Positions 1-5,843 of a stretch of 7,583 nucleotides of DNA are shown piece after piece (position 1 is the stretch's first letter; the number at the start of each line of letters is the position of its first letter). Below the pieces are notes generated by a model that saw nothing but the letters and a program-made list of their open reading frames with translations, made no database searches and was not told where the DNA came from. A program made the translations under genes and the position numbers. This DNA is from Streptococcaceae bacterium (lineage in GTDB: Bacteria; Bacillota; Bacilli; Lactobacillales; Streptococcaceae): positions 1 through 7,583 of the forward strand of contig JAITHN010000017.1 in the NCBI GenBank assembly GCA_031279745.1, read 5' to 3'.

Positions 1-1
1 A

Positions 2-1009
2 TTAGATGACGAGCATGAAACAGAGTATAGAGAGTATTTGGCTGAAAAATACGGTCGTAGGAAACAGATGATGACCGGTATTCATATTAATTTTAGTTTT
101 GACGATGGCTTTTTTGATAGTTTGAGAGAATATTATCCTGAGAAGTCGATGATTGTATTAAAAAATGATATTTATTTAAAATTAGCTAGAAATTACCTTC
201 ATTTTTATTGGTTGATTGTCTATCTATTTGGTGCGACTCCTAAAACGTCGAGTGGTTTCTATGAAAATGAAACTCTTACTGCAACTCCTGTGCGTTCCAT
301 CCATAATTCAAGTAAGGGTTATGAAAATTCATACGATGTTAAAGTTCGATTTGGTAGCATTGATGAGTATGTAAAAGATTTGCAAAAAAATATTGCGCAA
401 GGAAGACTTAGAAGTGAGCGTGAATTTTACAATCCCGTCCGTTTGAGACGAGGAGAAAAAGCGTATGAACTGCAGTTAAAAGGTGTGCAATATTTAGAGT
501 TTAGGGGATACGACCTCAATCCATTTGACGAAAACGGGATTACAAGGGAAGGATTAAGATTTATTCATTTGTTTCTATTGTATATTCTGACTTTGGACAT
601 CGAAGATTTTGACTTGGAGATGGCAGCTATCAAAAGAGCGAAGGTGGCAATGGAGCCCCCGAATAGCAAGACGGCTTATTTTATGGAAGCCATTGAATTT
701 TTCGAAGGCATGGAAGCTTTTTACACAAAAATGAATGTGAAAAATCAAGATAAGAAAATTCTATCCAAATTTAAGCGCATGATTCAACTTCCAGAAGAAA
801 CCCTATCTGCAAAAATGTTAACCTATGCTAGAATGGATGCGGATTATTTGATGAGATTGGCGAAAGAACATAAGGAAAAGTTTCTCAAGCTTTCTAGATT
901 GTTTGAAATGAATGAGTTTCCACATCATAAAGAGTTGAATGAATTTATAAAGAAGAAGTTTCAGTCTGAAAAAGGGGAAGTCAAACATGAAAAAATGGGT
1001 AAAGAGTGA
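2..1009 (+). CDS. gshA: Glutamate-cysteine ligase (gamma-glutamylcysteine synthetase), 5'-truncated by window edge
   Basis: This enzyme joins L-glutamate and L-cysteine with ATP to make gamma-glutamylcysteine, the first step of glutathione synthesis, in the cytoplasm. The frame is open to the left edge, so 335 C-terminal residues are visible and the true start lies upstream; by comparison with E. coli GshA (about 518 aa) roughly the first 110-130 residues are missing. Numbered from the first visible codon, GIHINFS (residues 26-32) matches the metal-binding His segment of E. coli GshA. RNYLHFYWLIVYLFGATP follows, then the NSSKGYENS segment, and YLEFRGYDLNPFDENGI (from residue 164) carries the Glu and Arg of the active site. 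The tail ETLSAKML resembles the E. coli C-terminal LTFSARIL. The protein stops after the ligase domain with no ATP-grasp domain, so it is a monofunctional GshA rather than a bifunctional GshF. Arginine codons are mostly AGA/AGG, unlike oppA. The family call is firm; substrate is inferred from the family. Confidence 0.88.
   Translation, partial: LDDEHETEYREYLAEKYGRRKQMMTGIHINFSFDDGFFDSLREYYPEKSMIVLKNDIYLKLARNYLHFYWLIVYLFGATPKTSSGFYENETLTATPVRSIHNSSKGYENSYDVKVRFGSIDEYVKDLQKNIAQGRLRSEREFYNPVRLRRGEKAYELQLKGVQYLEFRGYDLNPFDENGITREGLRFIHLFLLYILTLDIEDFDLEMAAIKRAKVAMEPPNSKTAYFMEAIEFFEGMEAFYTKMNVKNQDKKILSKFKRMIQLPEETLSAKMLTYARMDADYLMRLAKEHKEKFLKLSRLFEMNEFPHHKELNEFIKKKFQSEKGEVKHEKMGKE
971..980 (+). promoter_or_regulatory. 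Ribosome binding site of the vanZ-like gene
   Basis: AAAGGGGAAG sits 6 nt before the ATG at 987, inside the last codons of gshA. It decides the start of the overlapping vanZ-like gene. Confidence 0.7.
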
Positions 1010-1493
1010 ATGGCTTTGGTTGATTGCTTCGCTGCTGGTGATGATGGTCCTGTTCTACTCGAGTTCACAAACGGCGAAGGAACAATCCCTTCATGGAACG
1101 CTGATGAATTTGTTACCCAACCAGCCTTTTCGAGAAATCGTAAATGCAGTGGATTTTCATTATGCTGAACAACATGTTTCCTATGCGACGAGCGGTTACT
1201 ATGGCATACTTGAATTTTTTCTAAGAAAGTTTGCTCATTTTACAACGTTCTTCTTTCTAGGCTTGTTCTTATTACAAGGGCTGATGATCATGTACAAGAG
1301 AAATGCATGGTTGCTCGCCCTAATGGCTTGGCTAGCGCCAACAGGATATGCTGGAATGGATGAATTTCATCAAAGCATTACGGGCGGGCGTACGCCGCTC
1401 GTTCAAGATGTGATGTTAGATTCTGCAGGAGCGATGACGGGAGTTTTATTGATCCTCCTTATAAAAGGAATCTTATTGAAGAAACGCAAATGA
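987..1493 (+). CDS. VanZ-family membrane protein
   Basis: This is a 168-residue integral membrane protein of the VanZ-like family. VanZ itself gives low-level teicoplanin resistance, but most chromosomal homologues have no defined job, so no resistance role is claimed. Hydrophobic segments lie near residues 9-26, 84-103, 107-123 and 142-163. Family motifs are present: R80-K81-x-x-H84 before the second segment, D125-E126-x-H128-Q129 after the third, then G134-R135, D141, D145 and G148. An extra loop of about 50 residues between segments one and two faces one side of the membrane. The ATG at 987 is supported by the ribosome binding site AAAGGGGAAG (971-980). The gene overlaps the 3' end of gshA by 23 nt in another frame, suggesting cotranscription and coupled translation. 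Its stop codon lies inside the stem of the following terminator. Confidence 0.88.
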   Translation: MKKWVKSEWLWLIASLLVMMVLFYSSSQTAKEQSLHGTLMNLLPNQPFREIVNAVDFHYAEQHVSYATSGYYGILEFFLRKFAHFTTFFFLGLFLLQGLMIMYKRNAWLLALMAWLAPTGYAGMDEFHQSITGGRTPLVQDVMLDSAGAMTGVLLILLIKGILLKKRK

Positions 1494-1519
1494 GACTGCT
1501 CATTTGTGTTTCTTTTTTT
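1479..1519 (+). terminator. Intrinsic terminator of the gshA-vanZ unit
   Basis: A 16-bp stem pairs 1479-1494 with 1499-1514 around the 4-nt loop ACTG. Only one pair is a G-U wobble; the rest are Watson-Crick. The stem runs directly into seven T residues (1513-1519), the standard form of a factor-independent terminator on the + strand. The vanZ stop codon TGA (1491-1493) is inside the left arm. There is no matching A-run on the left side, so it should act in one direction only. Confidence 0.9.
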
Positions 1520-1620
1520 CACAAATAATTCACGTAAAATGTGAAGAAATAAAGGCATGAGTGCTATTGAAAAAATAACAGTTGAGGGATGATTTTTGAG
1601 AATGTACATGAAATCAGCTT

Positions 1621-1635
1621 TTGTAAACGCTTGCA
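1621..1635 (+). promoter_or_regulatory. Candidate catabolite-responsive element (CcpA cre site)
   Basis: TTGTAAACGCTTGCA matches the published Bacillus cre consensus WTGNAANCGNWNNCW at every defined position. Its right part overlaps a perfect 10-bp palindrome, GCTTGCAAGC (1629-1638). The centre lies about 110 nt upstream of the predicted oppD transcription start, and downstream of the vanZ terminator. That is far for repression of the promoter at 1705-1733. The site could act from upstream, serve an unseen promoter, or be a chance match. Confidence 0.6.
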
Positions 1636-1667
1636 AGCACGTTAGCTAAACACGAACGATATGTACG

Positions 1668-1682
1668 AATTTTTAGAAAATT
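1668..1682 (+). promoter_or_regulatory. Candidate CodY box upstream of opp promoter
   Basis: AATTTTTAGAAAATT matches the CodY consensus AATTTTCWGAAAATT at 14 of 15 positions; the only difference is T for C at position 7. It ends 22 nt before the -35 element of the predicted opp promoter, centred near -65. A weaker 11/15 match at 1697-1711 overlaps the -35 itself and could be a second contact. CodY is the known repressor of the lactococcal oppDFBCA operon when branched-chain amino acids are plentiful, so location and target agree. Confidence 0.75.
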
Positions 1683-1704
1683 TAAAAAAATATTGAAATT
1701 TCCA

Positions 1705-1733
1705 TTGAATTTAATAAGAATAATTATTATACT
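1705..1733 (+). promoter_or_regulatory. Predicted sigma-A promoter of the opp operon
   Basis: The -35 TTGAAT (1705-1710, 4/6 match) is separated by 17 bp from the -10 TATACT (1728-1733, 5/6 match). Transcription should start near 1740, giving a leader of about 90 nt before oppD. The spacer and -10 include the inverted repeat ATAAT-T-ATTAT (1720-1730). It is the best-placed promoter in the gap; the start site is inferred. Confidence 0.7.
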
Positions 1734-1815
1734 ATCAAAAGTATTAGTTTTTTTGTGAATAGAATCGTCATAAAAAATTGATGAATAAAATAACGAAAAA
1801 GCAATGACGTATATA

Positions 1816-1825
1816 AAGAAGGGAG
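1816..1825 (+). promoter_or_regulatory. Ribosome binding site of oppD
   Basis: AAGAAGGGAG lies 6 nt before the ATG at 1832 and supports that start for oppD. Confidence 0.75.
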
Positions 1826-1831
1826 TAAGTT

Positions 1832-2896
1832 ATGCCAGAATCAGAACAAATATTAGAAGTGCAAAACTTACATTTAGGGTTTCGTATCAAAGATGATTAC
1901 TATGATGCGGTAGATGATGTGAGCTTCACGTTAAATAAGAATGAAATTCTTGCGATTGTTGGGGAAAGTGGGAGTGGAAAGTCAACCTTAGCGACAGCGA
2001 TTATGGGCTTGCACGATCCAATTCACTCACGTGTTCAAGGAAGCATCCTCTTTGATGATCAAGATCTCACCAAATTAAACGAAACGCTTTATAACAATGT
2101 CCGCGGAAACAAAATCGGAATGATTTTCCAAGATCCGTTGTCTGCGCTTAACCCGTTAATGCGTATTGCTGAACAGATTAGTGAGAGCTTAAGTTACCAT
2201 CGTAAAGAATTATCAAAGGAAGAAAGACGTAAACGCGCGATTGAATTGCTTGATCAGGTGGGAATTCCAAATCCTGAACGTGTGGCGAGTCAATATCCGC
2301 ACGAATTATCAGGTGGGATGAGACAGCGGGTAATTATCGCGATTGCAATCGCCGCAAAGCCTTCCGTTATCATTGCGGATGAGCCAACGACTGCGCTTGA
2401 CGTAACGATTCAAGCACAGATTCTTGACTTGCTTCGTGAATTACAAAAAGAAACAGAAGCAGCGATTATTCTCATCACCCATGATTTGGGGGTTGTAGCA
2501 GAAACAGCGGACAAAGTAGGGGTAATGTATGCAGGACAGTTTGTCGAGTATGCACCAGTTGAAAAAATATTCACCAATCCGCAACATCCGTACACGCGCT
2601 CTCTATTAAACTCAATTCCTCAAGAGGATGCACATGATTCAGATCTTCATGTTATTGAAGGGGTCGTGCCAAGTTTGAAATTCTTGCCTCGTACAGGTTG
2701 CAGATTCTCTGCCAGAATTCCTTGGATCGGGGAGGACGAGCATGAGGAAAATCCTGTTTTGCATGAAGTAGAAGATAAGCATTTTGTACGTTGCACATGT
2801 TACAAGACATTCCGATTTGAAGAGACAGATGAGAGTGAAATACAACACCGTAAAGAAGTTGCAAAAGAGTTGATTGGAGGAGATTCGAATGAGTGA
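1832..2896 (+). CDS. oppD: Oligopeptide ABC importer, ATP-binding protein OppD
   Basis: One of the two cytoplasmic ATPases that drive peptide import through OppBC. The 354 residues show a full ABC ATPase: Walker A GESGSGKST (44-52), Q-loop MIFQDPLSALNP (Q100), signature LSGGMRQR (159-166), Walker B VIIADEP (179-185, catalytic E184) and the switch His in ITHD (H217). All catalytic residues are intact. The C-terminal oligopeptide-transporter extension starts near residue 248 (NPQHPYTRSLL) and contains TGCRFSARIPW (288-298). In many OppD/DppD proteins this region has a four-Cys motif that can hold an iron-sulfur cluster. Here only C290, C321 and C323 remain, and an Ile takes the place of the second Cys. 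It is the first gene of the operon, and its end overlaps oppF by 8 nt. It is called OppD rather than OppF from its place, length and the longer C-terminal extension. Confidence 0.93.
   Translation: MPESEQILEVQNLHLGFRIKDDYYDAVDDVSFTLNKNEILAIVGESGSGKSTLATAIMGLHDPIHSRVQGSILFDDQDLTKLNETLYNNVRGNKIGMIFQDPLSALNPLMRIAEQISESLSYHRKELSKEERRKRAIELLDQVGIPNPERVASQYPHELSGGMRQRVIIAIAIAAKPSVIIADEPTTALDVTIQAQILDLLRELQKETEAAIILITHDLGVVAETADKVGVMYAGQFVEYAPVEKIFTNPQHPYTRSLLNSIPQEDAHDSDLHVIEGVVPSLKFLPRTGCRFSARIPWIGEDEHEENPVLHEVEDKHFVRCTCYKTFRFEETDESEIQHRKEVAKELIGGDSNE
2876..2882 (+). promoter_or_regulatory. Ribosome binding site that fixes the oppF start
   Basis: GGAGGAG inside the last oppD codons lies 6 nt before the ATG at 2889. 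A TTG in the same frame at 2874 overlaps this site and has no Shine-Dalgarno of its own, so 2889 is the start. Confidence 0.8.
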
Positions 2897-3833
2897 GCTA
2901 TTAAGAATTTCGGACTTGAAAGTTCATTATCCAATCCGTAGCGGTTTCTTTAATCGAGTAACGGACCACGTCCTAGCGGTAGACGGTGTAGATTTTATTA
3001 TTGAAAAAGGGAAAACATACGGTCTAGTTGGAGAAAGTGGAAGCGGAAAGTCGACCACCGGGAAAGCAATCGTAGGTCTTGAAAAGACAACTGCTGGAGA
3101 AATTATTTACAACGGTCACGATGTGACGAAGCCTTCAGTTCGTAAGAAAATTGATTATAACAAAGATGTTCAAATGATTTTCCAAGATTCAATGTCTTCA
3201 CTAAACCCGAAGAAGAGAATCATCGATGTCATTGCTGAGCCTATTCGTAATTTTGAGAGACTAAGCGATCAAGAAGAAAAACAAAAAGTAAAAAAATTAC
3301 TCGACATCGTAGGGATGCCTGACGATGCGCTATATAAATATCCACATGAGTTCTCTGGTGGACAGCGTCAACGTATTGGTGTGGCACGTGCAGTTGCAAC
3401 AAATCCAAAATTAATTATCGCGGATGAGCCAGTATCTGCTCTCGATCTATCCGTTCAAGCGCAAGTTCTTAACTTTATGAAGCGCATTCAGGAAGAATTT
3501 GGGTTGAGCTACCTCTTCATTTCCCATGATTTGGGAGTTGTGAAACACATGTGTGACAATATCGCCATCATGTATAAAGGCCGTTTTGTTGAAATTGGAT
3601 CGCGTGAAGATATTTACAATAATCCACAACACATCTATACAAAACGTCTACTTTCTGCAATTCCTAGAATCGATGTTCCAAATAGGGACAAGCATATGGA
3701 AGTACGTAGACAAGTAGAACTAGAGTATCAAGAAAAACAAAGTAGCCATTATGATAGCAATGGTAGAGTATTCGATTTATCAAATATTTCTGATACGCAT
3801 CAAGTCGCATTAAAGAATGGAGGTGAGGCATAA
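2889..3833 (+). CDS. oppF: Oligopeptide ABC importer, ATP-binding protein OppF
   Basis: The second ATPase of the importer, expected to pair with OppD on the inner face of OppBC. With the ATG at 2889 it has 314 residues. Walker A is GESGSGKST (48-56), the Q-loop MIFQDSMSSLNP has Q99, the signature is FSGGQRQR (155-162), Walker B is LIIADEP (175-181, E180) and the switch His is H213 in ISHD. The FSGGQRQR signature and the SALDLSVQAQVLN segment are typical of OppF. After the NNPQHIYTKRLLSAIP element (244-259) the tail carries no Cys motif and ends in a polar stretch with RVFDLSNISDTHQVAL, which I do not assign to a domain. The gene overlaps oppD by 8 nt and oppB by 1 nt, so stoichiometric, coupled translation is likely. 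Confidence 0.93.
   Translation: MSELLRISDLKVHYPIRSGFFNRVTDHVLAVDGVDFIIEKGKTYGLVGESGSGKSTTGKAIVGLEKTTAGEIIYNGHDVTKPSVRKKIDYNKDVQMIFQDSMSSLNPKKRIIDVIAEPIRNFERLSDQEEKQKVKKLLDIVGMPDDALYKYPHEFSGGQRQRIGVARAVATNPKLIIADEPVSALDLSVQAQVLNFMKRIQEEFGLSYLFISHDLGVVKHMCDNIAIMYKGRFVEIGSREDIYNNPQHIYTKRLLSAIPRIDVPNRDKHMEVRRQVELEYQEKQSSHYDSNGRVFDLSNISDTHQVALKNGGEA
3819..3827 (+). promoter_or_regulatory. Ribosome binding site of oppB
   Basis: GGAGGTGAG lies 5 nt before the ATG at 3833, within the last oppF codons. It is an almost perfect Shine-Dalgarno, allowing restart at the TAATG stop-start overlap. Confidence 0.8.
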
Positions 3834-4795
3834 TGTGGAAAACGATTCTTCGAAGAGTAGTTTTAATGATTCCGCAAGTTATCATCCTGAGTATCCTCAT
3901 CTTTATGTTAGCGAAGTTGATGCCAGGGGATCCATTTACTGGACAAATCAATCCATCAGTTGACCCGAAAGTGCTAGAAGCGTTAAAAATGAAAGCAGGG
4001 TTGTATGATCCTTGGCCTACACAGTACTTGAGATGGTTGGGGAACTTGTTCCATGGAGATTTGGGACAAAGTTTTATCTATAAAATCCCTGTAACTGATT
4101 TACTCGGCCAAAGGGTTGGGAACACAGTTTGGTTAAGTTTATTTACAGCAGTGATTGCCTATCTGATTGCCTTGCCATTAGGGCTTTTATCAGGAAGATA
4201 TGAAGATTCATGGATTGATAAAGCAGTGGGGATTTATTCATACTTCACATTTGCGGTTCCTTTATTCGTATTTGGTTTGATGATGCTATTTGTTTTCGGT
4301 TACCGTTTGGAATGGTTCCCAACGAGTGGGACCGTAGACCCTTCTGCAGCAGTAGGCGGATTTACTGAGTTTATCAATCGTGCGGAACATTTAGTCTTAC
4401 CGAGTTTAACAGGGGCTTTATTGTCCACAACCATTACGATTCAATACTTGCGTAGCCAAGTAATTGACGCTAAAAAACTTGATTTTGTTCGTACAGCGAG
4501 AAGTAAAGGAGTTCCGACTTCAAAGGTATTCTCCAGACATATATTTAGAAATGCTTCATTGCCAATCGCTTCAAACTTAGGGTTTGAAATCTCTGGTCTG
4601 ATTGCGGGTTCAGTAGTTATCGAGAGTATTTTCTCTTATCCTGGGATTGGTCAATTGTTCTTACAGTCAATCAACCAGTTGGATTACACTGTAATCACTG
4701 CGCTTGTATTGATTCTTGGGGTTGTAACACTTTTGGGGATGTTGATTAGTGACATCATCATGAGTTTGGTCGATCCACGTATTCGTATTCAGTAG
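3833..4795 (+). CDS. oppB: Oligopeptide ABC importer, permease OppB
   Basis: One of the two membrane subunits forming the peptide channel. The 320 residues fit the binding-protein-dependent permease family at its usual OppB/DppB length. The N-terminal segment (residues 9-29) is followed by LMPGDPF, and the external domain holds GDLGQSF (75-81), both OppB hallmarks. Further hydrophobic stretches lie near 97-120, 133-156, 188-206, 248-267 and 287-310, giving about six membrane spans. The cytoplasmic EAA loop that docks with the ATPases is at 217-247 (DFVRTARSKG then HIFRNASLP). SGLIAGSVVIESIFSYPGIG (254-273) and the final DPRIR are conserved in this family. It starts in a 1-nt overlap with oppF and is followed by oppC after 13 nt. 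Peptide specificity cannot be read from the sequence. Confidence 0.94.
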   Translation: MWKTILRRVVLMIPQVIILSILIFMLAKLMPGDPFTGQINPSVDPKVLEALKMKAGLYDPWPTQYLRWLGNLFHGDLGQSFIYKIPVTDLLGQRVGNTVWLSLFTAVIAYLIALPLGLLSGRYEDSWIDKAVGIYSYFTFAVPLFVFGLMMLFVFGYRLEWFPTSGTVDPSAAVGGFTEFINRAEHLVLPSLTGALLSTTITIQYLRSQVIDAKKLDFVRTARSKGVPTSKVFSRHIFRNASLPIASNLGFEISGLIAGSVVIESIFSYPGIGQLFLQSINQLDYTVITALVLILGVVTLLGMLISDIIMSLVDPRIRIQ

Positions 4796-4805
4796 AAAGG
4801 AGAAG
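4796..4805 (+). promoter_or_regulatory. Ribosome binding site of oppC
   Basis: AAAGGAGAAG fills most of the 13-nt gap after the oppB stop and lies 3 nt before the ATG at 4809 (5-6 nt measured from the GGAG core). Confidence 0.7.
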
Positions 4806-4808
4806 TTC

Positions 4809-5771
4809 ATGAGTGAAAATGACAAATTAGAAACAACCATTGAAACAGAACTTCTTGCGACTGAATCGTCAAAAGAGGTTTCAAAACCACCTATGGGGAT
4901 TGAAATGATCTGGCGCGAGTTTAAAAAGGATAAAATTGCGCTCGTTTCATTGATTCTTCTTGGAGTTATCTTGCTAGCCGTTTTTATCGGTGCACTTGTT
5001 ATCGATCAAAGTAAAGTGACCTATGTCTCTATCTTCGATAAATATGCGCCACCTGGGACGATTGCAACAGATCCAGATAGTGTAAAACAATTTATTCTAG
5101 GTGCGGATGAAGGTGGACGTGACGTCCTCGGACAATTGTTCATAGGGGCTAGAAACTCAATCAGTATTGGATTTGCCATTACAATTATCACAACAATTAT
5201 TGGTGTGGGAATCGGGATTACCTCAGGGTTCTTCGGTGGAATTATCGATACGATTTTGATGAGAATCGTGGATTTCGTTTTGATTTTACCTATTCAAATG
5301 CTGATTATCGTCCTCGTAACGGTTGTACCCGAATACAACGTTCTGAGTTTTGTATGGATTATGAGTTTGTTCTATTGGGTTGGAAAGGCGAGGTTATTCA
5401 GAAGTTTAACCCTCTCAGAAGTACGGCGAGATTACGTAAGTGCCTCAAAAACTTTAGGAACACCTACATTTTTCATCATGTTTCGTGAAGTGATGCCAAA
5501 TTTAAGTAGTATGATTATTACCAATTTGACATTGAACTTCGCAGGAAATATCGGGATTGAAACCAGTCTTACGTACTTGGGATTTGGTCTACCTGGGAAT
5601 GTACCTTCCTTAGGTACGCTCATTGCGTACGCAGCGGATGGAACAGTTCTTCAGAATTACACATGGGTTTGGCTACCTGCATCAATACTTATTATCGTTT
5701 TGATGCTTAGCATAAATTATGTTGGGAATGCAATTAAGCGATCTGCTGATGCACGCCAACGTCTTGGATAA
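4809..5771 (+). CDS. oppC: Oligopeptide ABC importer, permease OppC
   Basis: The partner channel subunit of OppB. It has 320 residues, normal for the family. A polar N-terminal tail of about 40 residues precedes the first membrane span (43-65). The external segment LGADEGGRDVLGQLFIGAR (97-115) matches the OppC/DppC hallmark LGTDxxGRDVLSRL. Other hydrophobic stretches lie near 119-142, 150-173, 178-192, 235-250 and 287-307. The EAA loop runs from about 209 to 238 (YVSASKTLG then REVMPNL); the usual Ala-rich form is a little degenerate here. LTYLGFGLPGNVPSLGTLIA (254-273) is the conserved region after it. The stop codon forms part of a hairpin in the following gap. Operon position and family features make the call firm. 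Confidence 0.94.
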   Translation: MSENDKLETTIETELLATESSKEVSKPPMGIEMIWREFKKDKIALVSLILLGVILLAVFIGALVIDQSKVTYVSIFDKYAPPGTIATDPDSVKQFILGADEGGRDVLGQLFIGARNSISIGFAITIITTIIGVGIGITSGFFGGIIDTILMRIVDFVLILPIQMLIIVLVTVVPEYNVLSFVWIMSLFYWVGKARLFRSLTLSEVRRDYVSASKTLGTPTFFIMFREVMPNLSSMIITNLTLNFAGNIGIETSLTYLGFGLPGNVPSLGTLIAYAADGTVLQNYTWVWLPASILIIVLMLSINYVGNAIKRSADARQRLG

Positions 5772-5787
5772 AACACGATTTATCCAG
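5764..5787 (+). promoter_or_regulatory. RNA hairpin 1 at the oppC-oppA junction
   Basis: A 9-bp stem pairs 5764-5772 with 5779-5787 around the loop ACACGA, with one G-U pair at its base. The core is GGATAAA/TTTATCC and takes in the oppC stop codon. No T-run follows, so it is not a normal terminator. It may protect mRNA ends, mark a processing point, or be a weak attenuator before oppA. Confidence 0.45.
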
Positions 5788-5808
5788 CTCGTCTATCATT
5801 CATCGAGC
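5787..5808 (+). promoter_or_regulatory. RNA hairpin 2 at the oppC-oppA junction
   Basis: GCTCG (5787-5791) pairs with CGAGC (5804-5808) over a 12-nt loop. It abuts hairpin 1 and shares its boundary base. The stem is short, so support is weaker than for hairpin 1. Confidence 0.3.
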
Positions 5809-5830
5809 AAAACAATGCCAACGGCAGAAA

Positions 5831-5836
5831 AGGAGG
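5831..5836 (+). promoter_or_regulatory. Strong ribosome binding site of oppA
   Basis: AGGAGG lies 7 nt before the ATG at 5844, within a longer AAAAGGAGGAAAT stretch. It is one of the strongest Shine-Dalgarno sites in the window, in line with high oppA expression, and decides the start. Confidence 0.85.
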
Positions 5837-5843
5837 AAATTGA

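Larger units (their letters stand above)
1494..1831. other. Intergenic control region between vanZ-like gene and oppD
   Basis: This 338-nt gap is clearly more AT-rich than the flanking genes and holds no supported coding sequence. From left to right it contains the right half of the terminator, a short inverted repeat TTCAC/GTGAA (1529-1545, 7-nt spacer, no known role), a cre-like site, a CodY-box-like site, a sigma-A promoter and a leader of about 90 nt that ends in the oppD ribosome binding site. I see no riboswitch, T-box or tRNA in it. Confidence 0.8.

Noticed and set aside
38..40. TTG as the start of gshA
   Set aside because: The frame stays open upstream to the window edge, and the ligase domain would lack its N-terminal third. 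The gene is cut by the edge, not started here.
1403..1636. 77-codon open frame on the - strand across the vanZ end and the gap
   Set aside because: It runs antisense through the vanZ 3' end and the terminator, has no family resemblance I recognise, and its start region overlaps the cre-like site. It is probably a chance frame in AT-rich DNA.
1656..1669. LexA/DinR-like CGAAC motif
   Set aside because: The second half-site does not match GTTYG, so the box is incomplete.
1781..1807. Short leader peptide MNKITKKQ upstream of oppD
   Set aside because: There is no Shine-Dalgarno before it, no run of regulatory codons, and no paired terminator/antiterminator.
1766..1809. CGTCAT/ATGACG inverted repeat in the oppD leader
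   Set aside because: Only 6 bp with a loop of about 32 nt; too weak to propose a structured leader.
2874..2876. TTG start for oppF giving five extra residues
   Set aside because: This codon overlaps the GGAGGAG site that serves the ATG at 2889; OppF homologues begin close to that ATG.
1832..3833. oppD and oppF as a recent duplication
   Set aside because: Shared ABC motifs reflect ancient paralogy; the DNA and the C-terminal extensions are clearly diverged.
3664..3951. 95-codon - strand frame across oppF/oppB, and similar shorter - strand frames over oppD, oppC and oppA
   Set aside because: They lie opposite clearly real genes, show no conserved motifs, and are expected shadows of the coding strand.
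5690..5843. Internal promoter just before oppA
   Set aside because: TTGATG at 5700-5705 has no -10 at acceptable spacing, and the 72-nt gap itself shows no TATAAT-like element.
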